From contig NC_085137.1 of assembly GCF_035046485.1 (NCBI RefSeq), positions 251,494,733 to 251,558,732 on the forward strand: a stretch of 64,000 nt of DNA. The letters run 5' to 3'. The translations under genes were made by a program, and so were the position numbers. Shown piece after piece: positions 31,246 through 42,129 of the stretch (positions are counted from its first letter, which is position 1; the number at the start of each line of letters is the position of its first letter). The notes beneath the pieces are model-generated. The model had not been told where the DNA came from. It saw only the letters and a list, made by a program, of their open reading frames with translations, and did not search any database. Source of the stretch: Aedes albopictus (taxonomy: Eukaryota > Arthropoda > Insecta > Diptera > Culicidae).

Positions 31246-33069
31246 AGCTGTCAAAAAGTGATTTCAAGAAATCTCTTTGAAATTGATTATAGGTACCAAA
31301 ATAAAATTCTAAAAATCTGAAACAGATCATAGTGCTCAGAAAAAGATGCTCTTTCGTATAAAATAAAATTAATCAATACATTTTTTCAAAATTTAAAAAC
31401 ACAATTCGTTTGCATGAATTAGTGGAGCATCCACAAATGGTCACTAAGTTTCTAACCGCATCATGCTATGGGGTGAGGATTCGATTCCCGCTCCGGGTGA
31501 TGAAACTTTTCGTGAGAATAGTTGCTTCTCCGTATCCAGTGGTGCATGCTCCGTGCTCCATGTGTCCCTTGTCTAGTGTTAAGTTTCATTCAGTTTGTAC
31601 AGCCTCTGGCTAAAGACGGTGTCCGCGCCTTTAATCAAACACGCAGTATCTAGCCATGTAACTGTCTGAGTTCTAGCAGCAAATGCCCAAAATAGGTACT
31701 CCTGCCCAGATGGTCCCCTACCCTACGTAGTATTCAAACAGCTCCCATGTATGGTTTGATATTTTGGTTCCTGTGCTAGCTATCAAGTGGCAAATTTATG
31801 TTACGCTTCTGCGTTGGATTCCCGTTACGCATGGTTGTTATGAAAATTAATTCAATTTTTGAAATCATGTATCTACCTGCTGCCTACTGCCTGTCACCGA
31901 GTGCGCAACGTCTGTCATTCTATTTTGGCAATGCCTATCTCCCACCTTTCCATCCGGAGCTGTTGTGCAGGAGAATCCTTTTTATTTGTTAACGTGAACG
32001 TGAAGGAATCAAATCATACGTTGCGAATGTAGGGATACAGTCAGCTCCGGGTTTCCCTCTTTTTCAGGTGCGGCTCAACCGGGTTCGGGTCGGGATGAGA
32101 CGACAGCCCCTTGTACGGGCGAGAGACAGGACGTAACTTCGTTACTATGACACCACTTTACCTCTGCAGCTAACGGAGTGTAGGAAGAATCTTGACTATA
32201 GACATAGTTGGGCGTGGAGCTGCAGCAGCATATTTAGCTAACTCACTTCAAGCCATTCGTTCTCTGGAGGGAAGCGAGGCACTTTTCCGTATGTTCTCCA
32301 CCGTCATCAGTGTGGCTCGTATGACGACGGTGTGCAAGCTGGTATGGTACCAACCCAAGCAAACCCAACGAGGTAAAATAGGAAATTGGAATGTTTGCGA
32401 GAGGAAATTTTTAATAAAAGTATTTTATAACATTATAAACTGGAAACCTCGCTGATGCCTAGTAGCGCAGCGATAAGGTGGAGTGTTTGTTGATTAAAAG
32501 CCGAAGAGATGCAACGTTAGATTGGATTTGGAGAGAAAAACATTGGATATTGAAAAAGGCAATCACGTTGAGGAGGGCGAATGTGGTATTCGAAAACAAA
32601 AAAAAAAGATTGTGTAAAAGAATTCATATTCGAATATCTGCACCTTCTTGAATTCTAAATCTATTGCTCTGATATATAGTAGGTAATCATGCTTTGAACC
32701 AAATGCGGCTTCATGAAGAGGCGGAATTTTGGATATTTTTTTTCTCAAACAAAAATAGTTAATGAACTGTATGTTAATAAACCATATATAGTAATATATC
32801 GTGGGAGGAAAAGAAAATGTATTTCTGAAAATATTTTTTGAAGATACAAGCCAAAGAGAATATATGAAACAAATATTATAAGCTTAACCCTCGAGCAGTC
32901 GTGTCTTCAACCACCCTCAGCGACACCACGTTTACGCTATGTACCACAAGCGTGTTGCGTGTACACAGTATGATGACACAAATTTCCCAAATGGAGGAGA
33001 ACGTGCATCTGGAGCACTGTACTGATACCAGTACGCGACGCGACCACTCCCGGGGTAACTGCTTACTTA
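31246..33069. other. No gene recognised; includes a tRNA-like SINE candidate
   Basis: Apart from the SINE-like patch near 31.4-31.6 kb nothing could be assigned. Short ORFs here lack any recognisable domain. Confidence 0.3.
31410..31640 (+). mobile_element. Possible tRNA-derived SINE
   Basis: GGATTCGATTCCCGCTCC at about 31475 resembles a pol III B box (GGTTCGANNCC). It is followed by GGGTGATGAAACTTTTCGTG and later by AGCCTCTGGCTAAAGACGGTG, phrases typical of mosquito tRNA-like repeats. An A box is not clear and no target duplication was found. Confidence 0.4.
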
Positions 33070-33135
33070 TGTTTGTACATGGCCATTCGTAACACCTTCT
33101 TCCAACACAGTCTCCCTTGTCGTTAAACCTGGAGA

Positions 33136-33199
33136 CATACACGTAACTACAGCGCATTGGTACTACACCGCGGCCAAATGCGCTGTACTTACGCGCTTG
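33136..33199. mobile_element. 64-bp palindromic mini-element with 8-bp target duplication
   Basis: CCTGGAGA at 33128-33135 is repeated at 33200-33207. The insert is an inverted repeat: ACGTAACTACAGCGCATT pairs with the reverse complement of AAATGCGCTGTACTTACGC. The homologous copy at 57.48 kb reads CACCTGGAGATCACC with no insertion. The 8-bp duplication and CA ends suggest hAT- or P-type mobilisation. Confidence 0.75.
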
Positions 33200-33337
33200 C
33201 CTGGAGATAACCACAGCCGACGGAATCCCAAATCGACCATGTTCTGATAGGTGGATGACACTTCCCCGACATTATGGACCTTAAGGCCTATCGTGGCGAT
33301 AACATCGACTCTGTTCACTACCTGATGATGATCAAAC

Positions 33338-33672
33338 CACAGACAAACAGACGTAACTCTTAAAGGAAATTCCTCAAAAACTTTTGCCCGGTGTCTTTTT
33401 CATGCGCACACTGCCACCTGTTGGTAGAACCGCGCGCAACACTGTCGGCCATGATGGATTTTCATTTGACGTTTGTCTAACACGCACACTACTAAACAAA
33501 GCGCCTGTAATTTTCGTTTGCATCATTCAGCAACGTGTACACTGGCAAACGTCAAAGCGATCGAGCGCTAGCGCCTCTGGTGGAAGAATCGCGCAAATCA
33601 AATGAAATTTGAATTGATCGTTAAATGCATGAGGCAAGTCGTTTTGAAGAGTGTTACGTCTGTTTGTCTGTG
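33338..33672. mobile_element. 335-bp MITE (CACAGACAAACAGACG family), 7-bp target duplication ATCAAAC
   Basis: TIR CACAGACAAACAGACGTAAC at 33338 with its exact reverse complement ending at 33672, flanked by ATCAAAC at 33331-33337 and 33673-33679. The target is the endonuclease coding region of the RTE-like family 2. A second member with the same TIR is at 63696. No ORF. Confidence 0.85.
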
Positions 33673-33965
33673 ATCAAACTGCACCCATAACTCTCCGTGA
33701 TCAAATTAACAAAGTACGGTCTCGACGGTCGCCTCGGTACGATCTAGAGCGACTGACGGACTCAGCAGAACCTGGAACGTTATAAACGAAAATGGAAGCA
33801 GCAGATTCGCCTCTCTCAAGAGAAGAAACGCCGCCTAGAAAAAGCGGAGTGCGAAGAAATGGCCAACTTGCCTGAAGCCGTCCGTCTCGTGGGTCACCGT
33901 CAGACTCCCGACTACAGGGTGCGGCAGGAAAAAATGCGAAAAGTTCAAGGCACTATTACACGCTA

Positions 33966-34287
33966 AATATGGGGTATATATGACTATTTTTTCATGACAG
34001 TGTATCAGTCAATGTCTATATTCTAGCACTGAAAAATAAAAATGAACACATTTGATGTTTAACATGTGATAATGTAGGCCTAATTAGCGGATATCAATAA
34101 ACTGCGCGCCCAATGGTCATTAAACAAAATGACTATAACAGTAACAAAATTAGCTCAAATTCGATGAACAACCAGACCACACTGATCCAGAGCCATGTAG
34201 TTTCACATAGCAGATGAAATAAGTACATATATTTGATGATATTGTAGAGAAAATCAAAAATTTTGTTTTATCAGATGCGAAATTTAG
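33966..34287. other. No gene recognised
   Basis: Short AT-rich stretch between the RTE-like fragment and a TIR element; nothing identified. Confidence 0.3.
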
Positions 34288-34690
34288 CGGGCTGTTACAA
34301 AAGTGTCGATTTGGAAACCGCAAAATCCGCGCCAAGGAATTTGAAATCCGCGCCGAGGTCATCAAATCCGCGCCAGTGCAAAAACTTGTGGTTTTGATGA
34401 CTCAAACTCTAAAAAGGCAGAATTTTTCAGAGTAGATCCAATGAAAATGAACTATTCATGACTTTTGTTGCACTCCAGATGAAGAGTTTTTCTATTGATA
34501 AATCGATTTTTAAACATTACTAGTCCATGAATTTAGATGACAACTTCTACACCAAACAAGAGTTTAAACATGTTGCAAACTGACTAGTTTTTTTTTAATT
34601 GGAATATAAAGTTTCGGATCAATAGTTTTTTGATTGCTTATCAATCAGGGTGTCTACTATTTTACAAAAACGGAAGTTCCTGTTCCCTGA

Positions 34691-35314
34691 ACTGCCGTGA
34701 ATCGCAAGTCAGTCCGATATGTAATTTGGTCAAAATTGAGTTATTGGTTGTTTTCGACCTTTCTTCGGATGATCTTTCAGCTACGTGAATAAAAATATAT
34801 AGTTTGTTCCTCCTTGTTGTTTCCTTGACTTCCTTGGGCATAGAGTATCTTCGTGCCTGCCACACGATATACACATGCAAAATGGTCATTGGCAGAGGAA
34901 GCTCTCAGTTAATAACTGTGGAAGTGCTCATTGAACACTAAGCTGAGAAGCAGGCTTTGTCCCAGTGAGGACGTTACGCCAAGAAGAGAGAGAGAGAGAG
35001 AGTTTGTTCAGTAAAATTGAAAAACAACACCAAGTCAGATTGTCCCATAATGAAAAGTAATCGCAAGTCAGTCCCATCACGAACTTTTGTACCCTCCAGT
35101 ACAAAACCAAACAAGGTTTTAGCCAGTTTTATATTTTTTACAGTTATGTTCTCACATTTCAAACAGTTTGTGAAAGTTTCAAAATGATTGCAGATGTTTT
35201 CGTTTCGTGGTGATTTTTTGAAGTTTTACATAGAAATCAATTTTGAAACTTTCAGAGTCCTTTTTCTCAATGCCTACTTTTTACATATGGGACTGACTTG
35301 CGATTCAGGGCAGT
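34691..35314. mobile_element. Nested TIR element (ACTGCC...GAATCGCAAGTCAGTC ends)
   Basis: ACTGCCGTGAATCGCAAGTC at 34691 is repeated in inverted form as GACTTGCGATTCAGGGCAGT ending at 35314, with TTACATATG pairing further in. An extra internal AATCGCAAGTCAGTCCCAT copy lies near 35062. It contains a 191-bp SINE-like insertion. No ORF. Confidence 0.6.
34810..35000 (+). mobile_element. Feilai-like SINE, 191 bp, 9-bp target duplication AGTTTGTTC
   Basis: Flanked by AGTTTGTTC at 34801-34809 and 35001-35009. The sequence includes GTGCCTGCCACACGATATAC, AAGCTCTCAGTTAATAACTG and AAGCTGAGAAGCAGGC, and ends in CGCCAAGAAGAG(AG)n. I recognise these phrases as a very common Aedes SINE 3' region, Feilai-like by memory. 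The 5' end is truncated relative to a full tRNA-headed element. Confidence 0.7.
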
Positions 35315-36515
35315 GAAGCAGTCCCAAAAAAGGAGCATTCTTGACGAAACCTTTGAAATAATTTTATTTATAACCAACATTAGGGTACAAATCCTGGAAA
35401 GAAATCTGAAGTCCCAAAATACCATAAACAAATTTTCAGAAGCTTTTTGAGAAATTCATGGATTACTTTCTGCAGAAACTTATTTTGTTGAATCTTCACA
35501 GTAATACAAGGAGCAACACTAGCATAGACTAATTACTAGTGCAATTTATTGATTACATCACCAATAAACTTTATTCCTAAGGAAGATATTTATGAAAAAG
35601 GAAGCATTTCCTGAATAATCTTTTCTAAACATTAAGACAAAAGATATGCAGAAAAGTATTAATTCATCAGAAATTTATGATAAGTGTTTCTGGCAACACC
35701 ACACCCTTGAAAATTCAGTGAAGATACAGTGACCCCACACCGATTAATCACCTTAATTTTGTACACTATTTATGAATCACCATGTTGATAAAATGAGTGA
35801 TCCATAAACTGTGGTCATTTTTGCCGATTCATAAATTGTGGGGTCACTGTATCAGCAAGAATGTCCTCAGGACATTTTGTGTCAGAAAACCAATCAAATT
35901 CTATTAGATCGTAATCAGATGCTTACGATACACACAGTCTACAAAACCAATGGTTTTCTTGACAGGATTCTGTTACATTTAACGCTTGATTTGACTACAA
36001 AATTCAACCAAATGTATCTTCAAAATTTCTGATAAACGTCTTTTTACAAATTCCACACAACAGCTTTCAGAAACACCAATTTCAGACATCTTGCCATTAT
36101 TCAGTTTTTTCGAACGTCAGGCATTGTTCTATAGGTAAGTTCCGTTCAAAATTTAAATTAAATCCAAAATTCTAACCATAAGACAGAAATGACTTCAAGA
36201 GTTTAACTATGAAATTCAGAATATGATCTTCTAAGTTTTAACAAATTGAGCTTCTAGTGCGATGCAACTAAACTAGCACTCCACGCTATTGACTATAAAC
36301 ATTGTTTTTGCTCAAACACAAAATTCCATAACTCTAATTTGAAAATGTTCGTTTTTTTCTGATTGTGTTGAACTTCGTCTCCAAATGTTTGATGTAAGTA
36401 CATTTATAAACCATTTCCGCAAAATCCGCGCCAAAATTAGTAAAAACGCGCGAAATCCGCGCGAAACGCAAAAACCGCGAAAAACGCAAAATCCGCGCTA
36501 CTTGTAACAGCCCTG

Positions 36516-36891
36516 ACTGTGCGATTTTCTGCGGTATGAAAATTCTGGTTGTCTTCATCTTCAGGCGCCGCCCTGTAAAGGTTAGTGACCAAAATGGAAA
36601 ATTTTTTAATTAACTTTTCAGAAAACTACCCTATTATAGATCATGGAACGTTGAAACATAGATTGGTTAATGTCAAATGGACGAAAATGAGGTTTAAAGT
36701 TGAAAAACACTTTCGCATTTTTTCCTGCCGCATACTGTACACGACTGTAGTGTATCGAAACCGTTGCTAATCTGTTTCACCCATCCATCCATCTGTGAAC
36801 TCTTCTATGGACACCCATTCCCGACGGTTCAAAATCGGTGCCCACCACCGGTGACGCCTGGTCCATCCGTCGACACCCTCCTCTACGTTAT
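36516..36891. other. No gene recognised
   Basis: A short open frame at 36585-36770 has no recognisable domain. Nothing else identified. Confidence 0.25.
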
Positions 36892-37165
36892 GTTAGTATT
36901 GCACCGCCGCATAGTATTTTGATTCTTAGGACTCCCACATTCGAAGCTACATACATGTTGGAATTGAAGGTTAGGTCTAGTTCAATTATGCGAACCATTT
37001 ACGTATCAGCCGACTTGCCTTCTTCGACTCGCGCGATATAAACCCATCCATCGATCGGTGGCGAGTCAGTTATTGATTGAAGCAGGAAAAGACAGAATTG
37101 TTGTGCGAGGTTCAGAAGAATAAACGGTGTTTAAGTTAACGCGTGGTATCAAGCTCGCGATCCGA
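36892..37165 (+). repeat. Partial LTR with promoter, poly(A) signal and iMet-like primer-binding site
   Basis: Starts TGTTAGTATTGCACC. It has a TATA box GATATAAACCC (about 37034), an initiator GAGTCAGTTATTG near 37064, AATAAA near 37120 and, directly after the presumed LTR end, TGGTATCAAGCTCGCGATC (37144). TGGTATCA is the usual sequence complementary to initiator tRNA-Met in Ty3/gypsy and copia elements. No internal coding region or second LTR is present, so this is a 5' fragment. Confidence 0.45.
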
Positions 37166-37219
37166 ACGTCTTCCCAAGCCGAGTTGGAGAAAGGTTCCAA
37201 CATACATTTATTTGCTCAA

Positions 37220-37485
37220 CATCACAAGACATAATCAACAACAGTACACCACAACACTCGATTTGTTGCTGCCGCTTTCTATCCTCGGTCACGCCCAATG
37301 CTCACCAAGTCACGCTCCACCTGGTACGCCCATCGTGATCCACGCCTTAATGCCAACCGGATCATGCTGGGTTCTCCTTAAAGTATGCTGGGTTCTCCTT
37401 AAAGTACAGCGAACTCGTTGTTCGCCACACACCATTTTCCTGCACACCACCTGTTACTCGCGATTCTTCGGATGCGGGTAGAACG
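37220..37485 (-). pseudogene. RTE-like family 2, 3'-terminal fragment
   Basis: Resembles the minus-strand family 2 end at 58.57-58.86 kb: CTTGGTGAGCATTGGGCGTG-type codons, GGTTGGCAT..., and a degraded SERRVLK region. A tandem 21-bp duplication (AGTATGCTGGGTTCTCCTTA) sits at 37363-37405. Confidence 0.45.
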
Positions 37486-38599
37486 ATTTCACAGTATGTC
37501 GGTGTACAACAAACTCAACTAGAATATATTTCCAATAAATAAACAATCACAAACATGGTATAAACAAAGTACTTACAATCTAGTTTTTCCCTCGGCTACA
37601 ATCGCTTTCAAAGTTCTACCTCCGGGATTTTAGGGCGAACCTAATTAAACAATTAACAATATTACAAACAAAACGTTCCAACAAATGTGGCATAAACTTA
37701 CGGCAAGTCACGGTACTACAACACTATCACTATTCCCAATGCAGGACCTCTATTCTGTTTATCAAACGATCTACAATTTCACAAATTACAGTAATGTACA
37801 ACTTTTAAAATACTCAATCACAACTTACAATACAAATCTCAAACAATAAACACAAACTTCATTAACGATTAATCATTTACAATTTACGATGGAGAAAACA
37901 CCATCTTTCACCACAACTTCCTAATCAAAGCGCAATCAACTGAAATGTACCCGTGAAATGTAGTTGTTGCACTTCTCCTACTTCTGTATATGATGCGCAT
38001 ACAGTTATGCTACATTACCATACAACAACAAAACGGAACACGTTCGCCGCATCATTCACCGATAGCGTTCTTTCTTCCCATTACATTCAAATTGGCGGTT
38101 GGATTATCCGCCGTAACACCACCGGAGGTCGTCATACACATCCCAAAACTCCCCCAACTTAAGGCTTTTTACGGCATCATCAGCATCGGCCATGTTGGAT
38201 ATGTGGCTCGAAATTTTAAAGTGATAATTCTCTGCCACCAAAACGAATATTCGTATGCAAATGTATCATCTTGTATGCTCACTCGCAGTGATTACAATGA
38301 TACTTTTTCTGCTGCGTGGCTGCAGAATTGACAGTTTTTTATCACTTCAAAAACGCGAGGCAAACAATCATTGAAAAGGAAAAAGTCAATGATTCGTTTG
38401 AAAGTTTAGTGATGCATCATGACACCTTAAACGCCCTGGAACCCAGGTGATAGAAAACGGCCTTAAGTACCCCTCCCGGAAGCGACCGTTGGCTGAAGAT
38501 CAGTCGCTTAAGGTTTAGACCAGTCCCTGCCTGGGACCGAGCAACAACTCCTGGGGTCAAAACGTTTCAACCAGTTCATCAACTTTCTTGTGGCATACG
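37486..38599. other. No gene recognised
   Basis: AT-rich sequence. Open frames at 37953-38331 were checked and show no recognisable domain. Confidence 0.3.
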
Positions 38600-38935
38600 A
38601 CGGTTTCGATCCCACAATGCCATGAAGGATAAAGGCGCATCTCAGTGGAAGTCGAGCCTCAACTTCAGAATAATCTGCGGTTCAATAAGATACATTCCCG
38701 CACCAAATGTACTATCTACATGACGCTAATAAAACGGTGATCCTCTACGGACAGGAGACTTGGATCATCCTCGAATAAAGGGACTTGCTTGCACTTGAAG
38801 TTTTCCAGCGATAAATGCTAAGGACGATCTCTGGCGGCGTAAGGAAATCCGTTTGTGACGGCGAATGATGTATATATGGTTAATCCAACATCTTGAAAGT
38901 GGTCAAGGCTGAACGAAAACAGCAAGTAGAGCATT
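38600..38935 (+). pseudogene. RTE-like reverse transcriptase C-terminal fragment
   Basis: Codons spelling RTKCTIYMTLIK, LYGQETWIILE and LLALEVFQR..LRTISGG in shifted frames match the TKLTIYKTLIRPVVLYG...RVLRTIYGG region of the RTE copies. Too diverged to belong to copies 1-3. It lies directly upstream of copy 3. Confidence 0.5.
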
Positions 38936-39422
38936 TTTGGGCTGCAAAACGGTGAGTCGATAAGGAGAGCGTCCAACATAGCTCTGGTCCTCACAAGTTC
39001 CTACCTCATGCTTCCACGGGTCAAGCGATGACAAAGACCGCCAGCTAAGAGTTGTGTGCTTAGCTGGTAGTGCAGCCTGGGCACTGTTGTCCTTCTGACT
39101 TCAGCTAGATTGAGGAGGTACGATTCGAGCATCTGTTCACCAAGGAGGTGCGGCTCAAACAGCGTCTGTTCTGGCATCCAGCGGCTGAGTAAGAAACGCT
39201 GCACCACGCCCAGCTAGATCCAAGGTGGTAGCCCCATCAGCGTGGTCGTCCCAGTGTTGGTTGGGACGTTAAACAGAACTAACACGAAGGCCCTCCGGCG
39301 AGACAGGAGTGCTGGCGTAGGCCCAATAAGCCACCCTAAAAATCCCCATTGCGAATAACATAGGAGAAAATACGGCTCGATACAATCGACAAAGACCCAC
39401 GCGAAGGACTACGATTGGAAAC

Positions 39423-39887
39423 TTGGAACATGGAATGGCAAGAGGTTTCGCAGGATGTGACAGGATAATTTACGACGAACTACATCCCCGCAACTTCGAC
39501 ATCGTGGCATTGCAGGAACTTTTTTGGACTGGACAGAAAGTGTGGAAAAGCGAGCATCGAGCGGCTACCTTCTACCAAAGCTGTGGCACCACCAATGAAC
39601 TGGTAACAGGATTTATAGTGTTGGGCAAGATGCGACGACGTGTGATCGGGTGGCAGCCGATCAACGCAAGGATATGCATGTTAAGAGTTAAGGGCTGTTT
39701 CTTCAACTACAGCATCATCAACGTCCACTGCCCACACGAAGGGAGACCTGATGACGAGAAAGAAGCGTTCTACGCGCAGTTAGAGCAAACATACGATGGT
39801 TGCTCGCCGCGTGACGTGAAAATCGTTTTCGGCGACATGAACGCGCAAGTAGGAAGGGAGGAAACTTACAGACCGGTAATCGGGTGA
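39423..39887 (+). pseudogene. RTE copy 3 endonuclease segment
   Basis: Begins LETWNMARGFAGCDR (catalytic Asn), then DIVALQELFWTGQ (Glu), INVHCPHEGRPDDEK and IVFGDMNAQVGREE (Asp/Asn). It stops at TGA after RPVIG where copy 2 continues. The residual IDHVLIDG segment follows after a small deletion near 39970-40020. Confidence 0.8.
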
Positions 39888-40208
39888 AACAGACTGCAAG
39901 CCGTATGGAATGATAATGGCCAGCGATGCGTAAACTTTGCAGCCTCCCGTGGTATGGTAGTCCGAAGCACCCGACCATCAAACAGAAAACCAAATCGACC
40001 ACGTTCTAATCGACGGTAAATTCTTCTCGGATATAACCAATGTCCGCACTGCAGTGCGAGTATAGATTCGGATCACTACTTAGTCGCTGTATACATGCGC
40101 TCAAAACTTCATCCGATCCGCCACAGTACTAGGCTTCGCGTCTTCGAATCACAAAAACGACTGGTACGACGGCGAATGTGAACAGTTGAAAAACGAGAAG
40201 AATGCAGC

Positions 40209-41966
40209 ATGGGCGAGAATGCTGCAACACCGTACGTGAGCGCTTCTGACAGACAGGCGCGGAACAGGCAGAATTCAGTCTTCCGGATGAAGAAGCGCCA
40301 GCAGGAAGAACGAGATCGCGAAGCGATGGAAGTGCTGTACCGTGCTAAGGACACACGAAAGTTCTACGAGCAGCTGAATCACTCGCACAGAGGCTTTGTG
40401 CCACAAGCCGATATGTGCCGAGATAATCACGGGAATATTCTCACGAGCGAGCGTGAGGTGGACGAGAGGTGGCAGCAGCATTACGATGAGCACCTCAATG
40501 GCGACGTTGCAAGTACCGAAGGTGGCGTGGTAACAGATCTAGGTGTACAGGACAAAAGACTTCCAGCCCCTGACCTCCAAGAGATTGAGAAGGAGGTTGG
40601 CCGGTTTTAAAACAACAAAGCCGCTGGAGCAGATCAACTACCAAGCGAGCTTCTACAATACGGGGGAGAAGCACTGGTGAGAGCACTACACTGGGTCATT
40701 ACCAAGATGGGAGGAGGAAGTATTATCGGAGGAATGGATGGAAGGTATCGTGTGTCCCATCTACAAAAAGGGCGACAGGTTGGATTGCGGGAACTATCGC
40801 GCGATCACACTACTGAGCGCAGCCTACAAGATACTCAATCAAATTTTATGTCGCCGTCCTTCACCGATTGCAAGAGAGTTCGTGAGGCAATATCAGGCTG
40901 GATTTATGGGTGGACGCGCTACATGGACCAGATGTTCGTCATCCGCCAGGTGTTGCAGAAATGCCGCGAATACAACGTGCCCACACATCACTTGTTCATC
41001 GATTTCAAATCGGCGTATGATACAATCGATCGAGAACAGCTATGGCAGATTATGCACGAATACAGATTCCCGGATAAACTGATACGATTGATCAAGGCGA
41101 TGATGGATCGAGTGATGTGCGTAGTTCGAGTATCAGGGACACTCTCGATTCCTTTCGAATCTCGCTGAGGGTTGCGGCAAGGTGATGGTTTTTCGTGCTT
41201 GCTGTTTAATATTGCTTTAGAGGGTGTAATTAGGAGAGCGGGGATAAACACGAGTGGAACGATTTTCACGAAGTCAGTTCAGCTGCTTGGTTTCCCTGAT
41301 GATATTGATATTATTGCTCGTAAATTTGAGACGATGGCGGAAACGTACAACCGACTAAAGAGTGAAGCCTGGCGAATCGGATTAGTCATTAATGTGTCGA
41401 AGACAAAGTACATGATGGGGGCTCCAGGGAGGAATCACCGCGCCCGCCACCCCGAATTTATATCGACGGTGATGAAATCGAGGCGGTTGTTGAATTCGTG
41501 TACTTGGGCTCACTGGTGACCGCCGACAACGACACCAGCAGAGAAATTCAGAGGCGCATTGTGGCAGGAAATCGTGCTTACTTCGGACTCCATAAAACTC
41601 TACGATCAAATAAAGTTCGCCGTAGGTGTTGCATACTATCTACGGTGGAGTGCAGATGGAAGACGGGACTTGGAGAAAGCGAATGAACCACGAGCTGCAT
41701 CAGCTGCTGAGAGAACCAACCATCGTCCATACCGTGAAAATCGGGAGGCAGGTCACGTCATTAGGATGTCGGATAGCAACCCGACTAAAATGGTTCTCGA
41801 GAGTCATCCGACTGGTACAAGAAGACGTGGTGCGCAGCGGGTCGACCAAGTGGAGGACGATCTGCGGACTCTACGCAGAGTGCGGAACTGGAGACAAACA
41901 GCCATGGACCGAGTGGAATGGAGACGGCTACTATGTACAGCAGAGGCCACCACGGCCTTAGCCTGA
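40209..41966 (+). pseudogene. RTE copy 3 linker, reverse transcriptase and C-terminal segment
   Basis: Pieces in order: RMKKRQQEERDREAMEVLYR (linker), EGIVCPIYKKGDRLDCGNYR, HHLFIDFKSAYDTIDREQLW, VRVSGTLSIPFESR, LLFNIALEGVIRRAGINTSG, LLGFPDDIDIIARK and VINVSKTKYMM. The C-terminal pieces are MEDGTWRKRMNHELHQLLRE and WRRLLCTAEA. The catalytic box reads FPDD rather than FADD, so the active site is altered as well as the frame being broken. Confidence 0.8.
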
Positions 41967-41999
41967 TCGGTAAGGTAAGGTAAGCAGAGCATTTTACAA

Positions 42000-42125
42000 G
42001 TACAACAACAACCCTGCAAAGTTGGTGTTTGCTAGTCATCCAATTTGGCACTAGAAGGCATGGAGCGCAGAGAGCACTATGAGCGAACGAGATAAAGCGT
42101 GATCTGGCGAGTGTTGGAGAGCTGT
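42000..42125 (+). pseudogene. RTE-like family 2, C-terminal fragment
   Basis: NPAKLVFASHP-type codons followed by a degraded GTRRRGAQRA...RDLASVG match the family 2 end at 58.6 kb. It directly abuts the tail of RTE copy 3. Confidence 0.5.
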
Positions 42126-42129
42126 AGTT

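Larger units (their letters stand above)
33070..33965 (+). pseudogene. Second RTE-like family (family 2): endonuclease and linker fragment
   Basis: Matches the copy at 57.4-57.9 kb. The order is N-T-F-F-Q-H-S-L-P-like codons at 33090, QIDHVLIDG-type codons near 33215, DHYLMMIK near 33320, then a basic linker near 33770-33960. It is interrupted by a 64-bp palindromic insertion (33136) and a 335-bp MITE (33338). Removal of each with one target copy restores alignment with the 57-kb copy. Confidence 0.6.
34288..36515. mobile_element. TIR element with GGGCTGTTACAA ends and CCGCG-rich subtermini
   Basis: The left end GGGCTGTTACAA (34289) and right end TTGTAACAGCCCTG (36503-36515) are inverted. 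Both are bordered by clusters of AAATCCGCGCC and CGCGAAAACGC words (34320-34380, 36420-36500). Ends of the CAGGGCTG kind suggest hAT, but no target duplication was found. The inside is AT-rich without a transposase and contains a further TIR element with a SINE inside. Confidence 0.5.
38941..41984 (+). mobile_element. RTE-clade non-LTR retrotransposon, copy 3 (plus strand, disrupted)
   Basis: The 5' region (38941-39420) matches that of copy 2. It then contains the endonuclease, linker and RT in several frames and ends with the tail GGTAAGGTAAGGTAAG at 41969-41984. A deletion removes about 45 nt of the endonuclease near 39970, and further frameshifts lie near 40640, 40830, 41165 and 41430-41640. 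It is on the opposite strand to copy 2, with 5' ends facing each other 7.7 kb apart. Confidence 0.85.

Noticed and set aside
31410..31640. A functional tRNA gene at the B-box-like sequence
   Set aside because: No cloverleaf with acceptor and anticodon stems could be formed; it is better explained as SINE-like.
38941..39420. Open frames antisense to the RTE 5' region, also present at 30962-31168
   Set aside because: They recur only because the two RTE copies share the same 5' region, and lie antisense to it; no protein domain.
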